From positions 1-51,198 of the forward strand of contig KB722752.1 of the NCBI GenBank assembly GCA_000349905.1: a stretch of DNA of 51,198 nt, in the 5' to 3' direction. The notes under the pieces were generated by a model. It ran no database searches. It was not told the origin of the DNA and was given only the letters and a program-made list of their open reading frames with translations. Positions 1 through 9,147 of this stretch are shown one piece after another. A program made the position numbers and the translations under genes. Origin of the DNA: Volvariella volvacea V23 (lineage: Eukaryota; Basidiomycota; Agaricomycetes; Agaricales; Pluteaceae). Position 1 is the stretch's first letter, and each line of letters opens with the position of its first letter.

Positions 1-215
1 TTGACGTGGCTTCTGCTCGTAAAGATCCTATAAAGCCGTCCACGAGTTGTCGTTCAAATTCAGACCAACAACCTTCGACATCTCTATGACAAACCGACGC
101 TCATATGCACAGAACACTGTGCATCAGGATCCAACAAGTCTCGTATATCTAATGGTACGTTAGATTTTTGCCATTAAAATCATCGGGTCATAAGCTTACA
201 AGGGCACATACTCAG

Positions 216-2063
216 ATGTATCAAGACATGTCGTACTACCGACTTTTTGCATACATCCAAGTCTTGGATGATGCTACATATGTAGCTGGGATACTGGCCA
301 TTACATTGGCCGTTTTGATGCTTGTCCAATTGATCACTCATCCTTCATTCCATTGTTCAGGCAACGGTCGGATCACTGGGGTTATGGACATAATCAGACG
401 AATGCGAATACGTCCCGGCAATCGGACGGCTCGAAGGAACGTATTGAGGTGGTCAAGAATGCGGATACTACCCGTCCAGGTCCCTCCTATTCTTGGTAGA
501 CAAGTACCAGCCCCAATTATGGATTATGGAGTACACGGAGCACTTCGGCGAGCGCGAACCCCTCCAATTTCTCGTCTTGTATCTGCTGACGCTTGGTGGA
601 GCATTACTCCTTTTTCACGCGCAACCTATCCTGAATCTCCAACGACTAATGCACCTCGTCTCCGCTGCGTTCCTCTTCCACACTCAGATCAAGGACTGGA
701 TTTATATGCCCATCTACCCTTTGCCTGGACTCTGAACACGTTCAAACCTATCTTGAGATCGCTCAACCCTTTCAATGGTCCTTCACTCGTACTCAGAAAT
801 AGAGCAACAAATTCAAATGCGCTAGGATTAAATATTGAAGATGATCATCTCGCATCAAATGCACTTGGATTCTTGACACCTCCTTCATCACCCCCTCTCA
901 GTCCATTCAACCCCATGCGCTCACGTCTTTCACCTGCACTCTCTCCACTACAACTACCCTTATGCCAACCTTTCTCTGACGCTACAAATCCCGACGTTGA
1001 CGAGGTAGAGGTTCCCCCTGTTGCTTCAATGATTGGACTACAAGCTGAAGAGCAGGCACCTCTTGATTCCACAGTTGAGATCGACACTCTCGCTGCTTCC
1101 AATTATGAGGGACTTCGTCCATCAACGGAGATGGCGGTTTCCAGCATAACTGAAGGGGCTTCATCGGATCCCATTATCCTTGACGACGCCGGATCCGACA
1201 CAGAGGCGATCTCTCCATCCACGAGTGGTGATACCAATGCCATCACAGATCCTCCCCGTACCGCTGACGAAGCACACTCTGACAACGATGCAATAGTTGG
1301 GGAAATGGTCTACAATCTCACCTCGACTCAGAAGATACTCCAAGTTACCCTTCGTAACCCGGCCGATGAACACTCTGTTCTGCCTCCCACTTTGACCATT
1401 GACCTCTCGAAGGATCAAAGCCCAAGGAACGCCGAGCTCAATCGCAACCTCCTTCAAACCCTTTCCAACGATGTGGTCATGGAGAAGCTTACACTCAAGG
1501 CCCCTTCTGACTCCACTTTGGATGAGGAAATAGACCAGGCGATCTTCGTCAGCTCGTTGCAAGTGCTCTCCGAGTTGAAGGAATTGGATTGGGATGGAGG
1601 AATGGAATTATTCCCAAAGGAATGGATGGATGGTAATGTTCCTTGGACTAATCTCACAAGTCTCTCCCTCTCTCTCCCTCTCTCGGACATGCAGTGCCTT
1701 CGCATTATAGATGCATGCTCCCACCTCAGGGATCTGCACCTCGATGTTACTTCCCGCAGCTCAAGTGAAGAGAAATCTCTTACAGGGATTGCTCTGGAAC
1801 ATTCCGCGCTCAAGCGTATTGTGATTGTCTCTTCAACAAACACCAATGGATTGCTCGGTTCCTTGGATCCTGAGGATGGTGCCGAGTGGCATCTCCACCT
1901 CAGAAACTCTGCAATTGAAGGACTTAATCGCTTAGACACGAACTTCGAGGCAGCTCAACAGCCCTGTGCCTTCCTGGACTTCACCCCTAATTCTAAAGAA
2001 TTCCAACGGCTTAAGATCAAGTGGAGGAAGCTTGTAATAATGCCAAGCAGTTCTCAATCATAA
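216..2063 (+). CDS. Membrane-anchored protein with LRR-like C-terminus (left copy)
   Basis: I do not recognise a named family. The open frame can be read from a TTG at 168, but the first ATG is at 216, giving about 615 residues. One membrane segment lies near the N-terminus (residues ~20-40, around AITLAVLMLVQLI). A long Ser/Pro/Thr-rich and acidic middle follows, containing the string LTPPSSPPLSPFNP. The C-terminal third has regularly spaced Leu/Ile stretches (LTSLSLSLPLSDMQCLRIID, LRDLHLDVT) that look like degenerate leucine-rich repeats. It is tail-to-tail with the F-box gene at 2238-3650, about 175 bp apart. A homologue at 49148-50983 keeps the same layout, so the frame is probably a real protein. 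A short 5' exon cannot be excluded. Function is unknown. Confidence 0.7.
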   Translation: MYQDMSYYRLFAYIQVLDDATYVAGILAITLAVLMLVQLITHPSFHCSGNGRITGVMDIIRRMRIRPGNRTARRNVLRWSRMRILPVQVPPILGRQVPAPIMDYGVHGALRRARTPPISRLVSADAWWSITPFSRATYPESPTTNAPRLRCVPLPHSDQGLDLYAHLPFAWTLNTFKPILRSLNPFNGPSLVLRNRATNSNALGLNIEDDHLASNALGFLTPPSSPPLSPFNPMRSRLSPALSPLQLPLCQPFSDATNPDVDEVEVPPVASMIGLQAEEQAPLDSTVEIDTLAASNYEGLRPSTEMAVSSITEGASSDPIILDDAGSDTEAISPSTSGDTNAITDPPRTADEAHSDNDAIVGEMVYNLTSTQKILQVTLRNPADEHSVLPPTLTIDLSKDQSPRNAELNRNLLQTLSNDVVMEKLTLKAPSDSTLDEEIDQAIFVSSLQVLSELKELDWDGGMELFPKEWMDGNVPWTNLTSLSLSLPLSDMQCLRIIDACSHLRDLHLDVTSRSSSEEKSLTGIALEHSALKRIVIVSSTNTNGLLGSLDPEDGAEWHLHLRNSAIEGLNRLDTNFEAAQQPCAFLDFTPNSKEFQRLKIKWRKLVIMPSSSQS

Positions 2064-2237
2064 GGAATTTATCGACATGAGCCCCGCTCTGAATGTCCTC
2101 AGTAGCTGAGTAGGAAAGTGCTCATTACATCTTCTGGTGTGGAAGAGCGTCATTGTTCTTGACCGTCCATCATCCTACGTGCCTCTTTGAATCCTATATC
2201 TGTATATGAACTATCTGCGCATTATGTATATATCATG

Positions 2238-3650
2238 TCAGACGTACAACAGAGTCATATGTAACGATTTCATGGAATCTATCGTGGACTGATTTAATGC
2301 ATAGTTTTTTTCAATCACTAACTCGATCATCTTCAGACCTTCACTTCCCGTCGAGGCCCGAGATGTCAACATCTGTTCTATGACCCCGTCCTCGAGCTTT
2401 TTGCAATACATTAGCTCAAGATATTGTAGTGAGGGAAGAATTTTAGTTCTGCTGTCAGCGTCTACTGATGCTGAGGACAGAGTAAGGGCCTTGACAGCAT
2501 AATTGGATAGCCCTCCGTCCAGAATAGCACTTTTGATCCCCGAAAGCATTGGTGGATTAATGAATCGAACGAAGGTCTCTTCGTTAATTTGGAAGTCACT
2601 AAACTTGAGGAATTCCAAATTGCAGTGAGATCGAGCAAGGAAATCATGGAAGGCGGCGGGATTGGGATCGAGATTTCCACCCTCGATATGGGTGATTGAG
2701 AGTTCGCGCAGGTGGGGAGCAGTCAAGCAAGTGAGAAGGGGCATGGAGCTCCCCGGAACAAAGAGCGTGAGCCTTTGTAATAAAGGCAAGGTAATCGGGG
2801 ACGAAACGCTTGGAAGTCCATCGCGGTACGGGTATCCAATTTCCAAGACCTTGAGCTGTTGACATTGCATAAGAATGTCCACTATTGCTTGGGCACTGAT
2901 GTTTTTAAACAACACCCGGTCTAACTGAGACCACGGTAGAATTGGCATGAATCCTCGGGTCAACCCACGTAGACGAGTGGTATTAAAATTGGGTGAGGAG
3001 CTGAGAGCATCCCAGGCTTGCTGCAGAGTTTCAACAGGACAACCCCTACACTCCAGCATAGCTACGCTCAACTGGGGTGCCGCCCCGTGCGGAAGTTGTG
3101 CCAAGAGTTGTAGGGCGTTGACACCTGTGGGGGGGAATTGGAAAGAAACCTTGGACCAGCGTCGACTATGTGATATATAGAGGCTCACAAGGTCATTCAT
3201 GGCTTTGGGGTCAGAATCGTACAGACCTCCGAATCCTAACGATAGAGGGCAGGAGGAGCCTGTCCGTATGAGCCATAGGCGAGCCCGTTGAACAGAGGAA
3301 TCATTGATAAGGCGTACACTGAGGGAATCCCAGAGTGTAGGATCACTGAGTGCAACGACACGCCAGTATCGACAAATTTGAGCTATTTTTGTGGGCCCAA
3401 CAGGTTCAATGAGAAAGTTGTATCGCTTGTCGCAGATATCATCCCGAACTGAGTGCCAGAATATCTTGCAAAGCAGTTCTACTGGCAGAGTAACAAGTGG
3501 AGATGGCGGTAGAGAAGATGAAGAGATGGGGGCATAACAGCAAGGGTGAGCATCCTGTGGTAATATCGAATTCGCCTGCGAAGTCGTTTTCTGTGTGTTG
3601 ATTAGATGCCCTTTCCAAAACAGTTGTTCCTCGTCTGTATATATTAGCAT
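2238..3650 (-). CDS. F-box protein with LRR-like C-terminus (left copy)
   Basis: This single-exon frame encodes about 470 residues. The F-box-like core lies at residues ~50-105: LVTLPVELLCKIFWHSV, then KIAQICRYWRVVALSDPTLW, which is the typical Leu-Pro, Cys-x-x-W and Trp pattern. F-box proteins usually join SCF ubiquitin ligases through Skp1, and the remainder selects the target. The remainder here is rich in LRR-like strings (LPLLQRLTLFVPG, LEFLKFSDF). In the right-arm copy the start codon is ATG. The same codon is GTG here, so the start is taken two codons later at 3650. The gene is convergent with the membrane protein at 216-2063. Its target is unknown. Fungal F-box families of this type are large and fast evolving. 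Confidence 0.85.
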   Translation of the reverse strand: MLIYTDEEQLFWKGHLINTQKTTSQANSILPQDAHPCCYAPISSSSLPPSPLVTLPVELLCKIFWHSVRDDICDKRYNFLIEPVGPTKIAQICRYWRVVALSDPTLWDSLSVRLINDSSVQRARLWLIRTGSSCPLSLGFGGLYDSDPKAMNDLVSLYISHSRRWSKVSFQFPPTGVNALQLLAQLPHGAAPQLSVAMLECRGCPVETLQQAWDALSSSPNFNTTRLRGLTRGFMPILPWSQLDRVLFKNISAQAIVDILMQCQQLKVLEIGYPYRDGLPSVSSPITLPLLQRLTLFVPGSSMPLLTCLTAPHLRELSITHIEGGNLDPNPAAFHDFLARSHCNLEFLKFSDFQINEETFVRFINPPMLSGIKSAILDGGLSNYAVKALTLSSASVDADSRTKILPSLQYLELMYCKKLEDGVIEQMLTSRASTGSEGLKMIELVIEKNYALNQSTIDSMKSLHMTLLYV

Positions 3651-4832
3651 AATCACTCTTCTCTGAATGAATCCGCCAACTTACTAGAGGCCATAGAGGT
3701 CAAATGTTGTCGTATGTGTATGGTTAATGAGGCGCGCCGTCGTCGCATTTATATGAGAACAGTACAAGGGCTTAGAATACAAGGACAACCTACTCGACAA
3801 CGCCGAAACCAATGAGTCTGAGTCGTTAGGTATGCAGTCTCACACGTTGGTAGAGCCGCATTGATTCGACAACCACCCAGAGGCATTGGATACAATTCAG
3901 GGTAGCTTTGAAACCGAAGCAAAGAATACAAGAGCTGAAACGGCTAGCCAGTCGAGTAGCCAAATACCTTATAACAGTACAAGGACTATCAACTTGGGAA
4001 TTAAGTCGCAATAACCTATGTGCAGAGCAAGAACAAGGATCGCAAATTGCCGAACGTGAATTGGACAAATCAAAACTGGCACATAAGCACATGTCACGAT
4101 GACCGGCTTGTGAACGTTTGAACTCCCACAGCGGTGCAACGCCAGTCGAGATCGACAACGCACTGGCAAATAGGAGATCGCATCCGCTGCGGTCATTGGC
4201 TTCGCGACGGATATGCTGGTGAGTGTTGCGCCTCGCCGTTCCCAGGATCGTAGGGAACTGGTCGTGGGTGCTGATGACTTCTCACCTTTGTACAGATAGC
4301 AGGGAGATGAAATCGTAATATATTTGGATGTATCGTAGAGAATATATATGCATAATGTGATGAAAGGGAGCATGGAATAAGACATGAAAGAGTACAAGGA
4401 TGACAGGGAAGCACACGCGAATTGATCATACATCCAACAGGTGCATCGCATTGTTACATATCCCACGTTTTAAGTATTCATAAAGGACAGGACGCCACTT
4501 GAGCGAGGTGACGTGCTGCATTGCCCAGTTGCTCCACTGTCCTTCAAGTCGAGGAGTCCAGAAAGCTGAAACATGAACAAGCCACGAACGAAACGCGGAT
4601 GCGATAGGGTACACAAAAATAGCATGTTAAGTCAGTCAATCCGAAATCATGAAGCAACGCTGAATATTGGATATCAACATACAAATTACACCGTACACAA
4701 CTGGGTAATTATAAGAAACCTAGAAAACAACCTCATCCAGTAGTAGGACATCAACACCACGTCCTCCATGCAACATCGAGAATATCTCCTTGATAGCCAT
4801 GACCAGCGGCGTGCAATCAGCACTCGATCTCA
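3651..4832. other. Intergenic: F-box promoter, arm tail and unique spacer
   Basis: Positions 3651 to ~4115 are the inner tail of the inverted repeat and contain the F-box gene's upstream region. Within it, ~3860-4100 stays open in more than one frame in both arms. Positions ~4125-4195 resemble 46673-46722 in the same (direct) orientation. The rest, to 4832, holds no gene I can support except a possible displaced C-terminus of the next F-box gene (4720-4832). Confidence 0.5.
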
Positions 4833-6449
4833 TTAGAGGAAATGACGGCAGACAAGCTCTACAATTTTCAGAGAACGGAAACAGCTCAGCCATAGCTCCA
4901 ATAGCTTCTTGTTCTCCATCAACTTTTGCATGTCGGATTCCCAAAGCTGCAACCGCACAACATCGAGTAAACCATACTCTGGCACGTCGAGCTTATTGAT
5001 GGGTGTGCCTGGGGATATTTGATCAGCTATAGGTTCTAGACCTATCCTACCAAATTCGTAACTAAAAAATCGAAATCCGAGATACTGGAAAGTCGGTCGT
5101 CGTGGTTGAAGAATTGAGTGAAGGGTCCAGATTATCGAGGGCGCACGGAGTGAGTTGGGTAATGCAGTTGAAGAGTATCGTATCCTGCCTTCCCACAAGA
5201 TCACAAGTGTTGTCAATGAGGGAAGTAGCATGGGCTTGGGTGTGCATTGGGAGTTGAATGAATTGCTGTACTCTGGATCATCAGGCAAAATATATGATTC
5301 AACGTCATCTTCCTCTATACCCAAAAGATAGAGCAACCACCGAGCGCCGGCAGCTAAATGCGTCAAGTGAGGGAATGATGAGGGTAGGAAAAACGGTAAT
5401 GCTGTATCCGGTTCATAAACTTCAGGGCCGATTTCCAGACTTTGGAGGTCGGAAAAGTCTTCAAGAAGGCGTATCAATGGTGGGGCTGGCGTCCAGCACC
5501 TCTGGATGCCAAAATGTTGGAGTTGGGTGAGAGCAGGGGAAATTGAAGAGAAGACGGCACCCCAAGCACCGTGATCGATGACAATATTTTGCAGCTTGAG
5601 ATGGGTTAGGTGTGAATGCTTAAAAATTAGGGGAAGCCAATTGATGCAAGGAGGAAGGAGCATCAACTCCTCGCAAAGGGTGAGGCTCCTGATTTTCAAA
5701 CACCTGTCAATGGTAGGAGAGATCGCACGAACGTCCTCTCTAGTGAAGCTGTGTCCCTGCTCGTCAAGCCATTCCAACTCCTGATCCGACCAGGAGATTT
5801 TGAAGGGAGAATGGCGCGGGGATCGATTCCCGATGAAACTCCAGAGACTTTGGAAGAGTGAGATGATTGGCGGCCACGACAGACTTTTGTGGTGGGAATG
5901 GAAGGGCATCTTTTCGTGGCTAAGTGTCACATCGGAGGACTTCTTCATCAGCATGTTCATCAACCGTCCATAGCTCCTCCCCCACTCTGCTGCCTCCGAT
6001 AGCTGACCCATGTCTCTCTTAGTGGGACGGCTAACCTGTTGCAGTGAAGTAGCTTCAATACGCAACTGAACGTGGTCGATGTAGTCAAGCCTTTCGACCA
6101 ATGCATGGAATTCATCCAGGATATGAGTCAAGCTGTTTGGTATTACCACATGATCGGAAAATTGCACGTGAGCCGTCAAGGCCTTGATGTGGCGAAGTGA
6201 GAATGCAATTCGTAGTGCCCGAAGGTCATTTCTGGCGCGGTGATTTGATGGAATCCGAATGTAAAGGGAGGCACTCGTGGTTGGCGAGCATATACCGAAC
6301 AGTTTAAAATAATAATAGAGCGAGATTGTGTTTAAGCGACGACACGTGCAGGCGAGTTCGAGGAGTGCATCTGCAGATACAAGGGATACAATGTGATTCA
6401 GCAGTTCTTCGGGCAAATTTAAGAGAGAATCGCAGTTGGTAGATTGCAT
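4833..6449 (-). CDS. F-box protein, 538 aa
   Basis: The frame starts at ATG 6449. The N-terminus carries an F-box: LLNLPEELLNHIVSLVS, then LLELACTCRRLNTISLYYYF, at residues ~9-48. LRR-like stretches follow (LTHLKLQNIVID, LQSLEIGPEV, LTHLAAGARWLLYLLG). The likely role is substrate recognition in an SCF ubiquitin ligase; the target is unknown. It is not a copy of the F-box genes in the repeat arms. The frame stops at 4833 with VELVCRHFL. In another frame just downstream, down to about 4720, the strand reads ADCTPLVMAIKEIFSML and ends VDVLLLDEVVF, which looks like a natural C-terminus. I infer a late frameshift or an unmodelled splice. No right-arm counterpart exists. Confidence 0.8.
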   Translation of the reverse strand: MQSTNCDSLLNLPEELLNHIVSLVSADALLELACTCRRLNTISLYYYFKLFGICSPTTSASLYIRIPSNHRARNDLRALRIAFSLRHIKALTAHVQFSDHVVIPNSLTHILDEFHALVERLDYIDHVQLRIEATSLQQVSRPTKRDMGQLSEAAEWGRSYGRLMNMLMKKSSDVTLSHEKMPFHSHHKSLSWPPIISLFQSLWSFIGNRSPRHSPFKISWSDQELEWLDEQGHSFTREDVRAISPTIDRCLKIRSLTLCEELMLLPPCINWLPLIFKHSHLTHLKLQNIVIDHGAWGAVFSSISPALTQLQHFGIQRCWTPAPPLIRLLEDFSDLQSLEIGPEVYEPDTALPFFLPSSFPHLTHLAAGARWLLYLLGIEEDDVESYILPDDPEYSNSFNSQCTPKPMLLPSLTTLVILWEGRIRYSSTALPNSLRAPSIIWTLHSILQPRRPTFQYLGFRFFSYEFGRIGLEPIADQISPGTPINKLDVPEYGLLDVVRLQLWESDMQKLMENKKLLELWLSCFRSLKIVELVCRHFL

Positions 6450-6619
6450 AGTATGTGAGGTGAAGTATATGTGATGGTCAGTTATATTTGCCGTTGAGAG
6501 GCTGAAGGATCAGGACTGGGTCCAAGTAGGTCCAAGTTGGGACGCAAGTGTGTTCGAGTCGACAAAGGGTTGATCGCCAAGACCGGAGGCCTGAGCTTTT
6601 AGTGCCAAGACACTGAAAC

Positions 6620-8090
6620 CATTGTCATTTTAGACTCGACAAAAGACTTAAAGTTGTCCAAAATCCAACCTCCACATACTCTCCTCATGATTCTACCCTT
6701 GTGACTAATGGCTGAGAGCGGATCGGTTTCTACCTGCAGCGAGTCTACGCCATCCCACTTTGGCACCGCGAAGGAGCTAGTGTAACGTGGCTCAGTGCTA
6801 ATGTATCTACGTGGTCGTGGATCAAGAGTATGTTGTTTGTCCTTCAATGTCGCCATCAGTCGACGATATCCGAGTGACCACCCAAATTACCGCACCACAA
6901 CGGTCCACCAGGCCCATGAAGCCGACAAAATCGTGACCAGTACTAAAACTGGTAGAAGTGAAATCAAACTCAGTGCACCAAGACTGGGTTGCCAGTGGGC
7001 GAGGAAGAATCCACTAAGAGGGCAAGTCGAATGAGACGGAAAGCAGTGAGTATCTTGTCAGTTCATTTCAACGGAGAGCTAACTTGCACTAATTCCCTTC
7101 TTCACCACTCAACTACATATACCAAAAGGTACTCCCCACCAAATCGCTTTGTAGCCACAAAGGCATCCAGCCCGAGCTCCAAACCAAGGTTGTCAAGTTT
7201 TCTTTATAGTTTAATCAGCAACCACATCAAAAGCTTCAAGCACCAGACGCTCGAAATCTGTGCTACTCTGCATCTTCACCTGTTGACATCTTGTTCGCTC
7301 ATGCTACAAGCTCTTGGCAACTTGTGAGGCTCTTCTCCATGCATTTATCTCCTACATCGATATGCCAATGCCACAGGGTGGTTGTCCTTCTACCAGGCTA
7401 GCCACACGCATCGAAACGTCAGCATTGGGAATGTACTAGTGTTCAATGGAGACGAGTAAATGGAGAGCTTTACTATTCTTGATGCATTCCTTCGAAAGGC
7501 CATCCCGTCACTCAGCAAAACATCATCAAATGCATAGGAATCCAGTGATGTAGCCATATTGGTAGCAGCTAGGATGGCCTGTTATCGCTCCAGGACCAGT
7601 CTGCAAATCCACCTAGGTCTCCACTGAAATATTCGAAAGAGTTCCAGGAACTGGTATCTCGACCAAGTACAAAGCACTCGTCATGGATGGCGATAGGGCT
7701 GCATTCTGGGAGACCTATTTTGATGAGGAGCATATCGATCGGATTCGATCTGTGAGTCAGTCGTTGACAGCCTTTTGGGCGGGACATCATCTAACGACAT
7801 ATTCAGGGTACTCCAGAGTTCATGTCAGGGAACTTACAGTACGCCATAGCCTTACAACGACCTTACTTGCAGTCTCTTGTGGATAATCTGCATCCATTCT
7901 CCTGGGCTGGTCTATAGGCTGTTCTATCAGTAAGAGGATCAATTCGCAGAGGTCCAACGACGAGCAGTTCTGGAAAGGAAAGTTCGAGTACGCACAAAAG
8001 GACTCCAAGACGGTGACTGCAAAGGATATAGACCTCATAACCATGGAAGGTGCCGGAAAGTCCCATCGTCTCATAATGGGCAACATTTTT
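6620..8090 (+). pseudogene. Decayed FunK1-type protein kinase (left copy)
   Basis: Fragments of a fungal FunK1 kinase lie in order on the + strand but in different frames, interrupted by stops. The catalytic-loop relic HRNVSIGNVL is at 7409-7438 and is followed after a few codons by a stop. Next comes DAFLRKAIPSLS, then DGDRAAFWETYFDEEHIDRI around 7686-7745, then TPEFMSGNLQYAIALQRPYL near 7810-7870. The last two sit in different frames. The FunK1 family normally has a HRD-type catalytic loop; here Asp is replaced by Asn. The order and content match the - strand relic at 44012-46470. With several stops and shifts I call it a pseudogene. The 5' limit is approximate. Confidence 0.75.
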
Positions 8091-8600
8091 GCTTGACTAG
8101 CGGAAGTCGCTCAATGACCTGACGCTAAGGTAAAATACTGAGGCGATCGTAGCATCAGACACAGAATGTTGGACACAGCCTTTGTCTTTCGCAATTCCAT
8201 TCGTTAGCCTTGCGTGGTATGCTCGACTTTCTGGAGGCCTGGCAAACACATTTCGCAGTACTTCAAAAAGGTCGTCTACGCGCTGTAAGCGGAGCTCCTA
8301 CGGCATTTCTGAAGCAGAGTTGGGCAGTTAGACGTCTGAAGGAAGGATAAGGCGAGTCCCGTGTTGTGGTGGATAACATTAGAAAAAGAGTGTCATCAAC
8401 ACTCAATATTGGCGTAGGTCTTTGAACGGCGTGATACCTTGCCGCGACAAATGGGAGCCCAAAAGACTGAGGGCAAAATCGTGCGCACTCTGCATACGGA
8501 CTCTTTATTGGCATAAAGTGTGGCGCCAACGGAGGATATGCTCCATTTACGAAGAGGTATACTGGTTGTGACATTTGATAGCATGATACATCGGTTGGTC
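8091..8600. other. Intergenic, no supported gene
   Basis: This holds downstream flank of the kinase relic and probably the 3' UTR of DPM3. Open frames here are short and have no recognisable domain. Confidence 0.5.
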
Positions 8601-8994
8601 TCAGTCCACGGAGACTCCCCTTGCACGCAGCTCATTTTTAGCCTGAGAGATTTCCTGGAGAGGCTTAGTTTAATTGGCATGAACAGAGATAATAGCTTGA
8701 ACTTACAGACAATAGCTCTGTGTATGCCTCCGGACAGTCTCTGAATGTAAACAGGTCCCAGCCAAGCGACCACAGCGCATATGACCCAAACGACACCAAT
8801 AGCCACCAAGGAATCTATCGTTCACAATTCTGCACCAGTAGCTTAGACTTGAACGTATAATGACATACCACGGGTAAGATCTCTTCTGCAACGCCAGCGT
8901 CGAGGAATGGGACGGAGATGTATTGGAAGAAAGCAAGGAAATATAGGATAGCAAAGAACGTGGAGAACAGTCCAACTCGTTGAGCGCGCGTCAT
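8601..8994 (-). CDS. DPM3: Dolichol-phosphate mannosyltransferase subunit 3
   Basis: DPM3 is the small ER-membrane subunit that anchors and stabilises the catalytic subunit of dolichol-phosphate mannose synthase. That enzyme makes the mannose donor for N-glycans, O-mannosylation and GPI anchors. Three exons join in frame: 8869-8994, 8707-8814 and 8601-8654, giving 95 residues, the usual family length. The protein starts MTRAQRVGLFSTFFAILYFL. It has two membrane segments, the second in IPWWLLVSFGSYALWSLGW, followed by the family-typical DCPEAYTELL. It ends in EISQAKNELRARGVSVD, the conserved soluble tail. Both introns are GT...AG. It is divergent from the U1A-type gene, with 153 bp between the start codons. 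Confidence 0.93.
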
Positions 8995-9147
8995 TGTAAG
9001 AGCAAGCAGTAGCAATGTCGCCATCGCCGACGTCAGAGGTGGACGTGGCGGTAACAAATTTACCAAGGCCGTTGAGATCACACAACAGCAAATACAGTAG
9101 CTCGCGCTCGTCGTCCAAGTCGCTAACCTCGCCCTCGTTAATCTCCC
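8995..9147. promoter_or_regulatory. Shared divergent promoter of DPM3 and the U1A-type gene
   Basis: Only 153 bp separate the two start codons, so both promoters must lie here or overlap the 5' ends. I see no clear TATA box. Confidence 0.55.

Larger units (their letters stand above)
1..4115. repeat. Left arm of a ~4.1 kb diverged inverted repeat
   Basis: This segment matches the reverse complement of about 47088-51198. The first 215 bases differ at only three positions that I could count (1, 20 and 173), whereas the genes inside are clearly more diverged. Both arms carry the same two convergent genes and the same ~400 bp inner tail. Similarity fades near 4110 on the left and 47090 on the right. 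The repeat begins at the very first base, so the true outer end lies outside the window. Confidence 0.93.

Noticed and set aside
168..215. TTG at 168 (and 51031) as translation start of the membrane LRR-like proteins
   Set aside because: Eukaryotic genes rarely start at TTG, and an ATG lies 16 codons downstream in both copies. The similarity upstream is equally explained by the near-identical non-coding end.
1161..1562. Antisense open frame (133 codons), also present in the right arm at 49643-50044
   Set aside because: It overlaps the coding region of the LRR-like protein and has no domain. Its presence in both arms follows from conservation of the sense strand.
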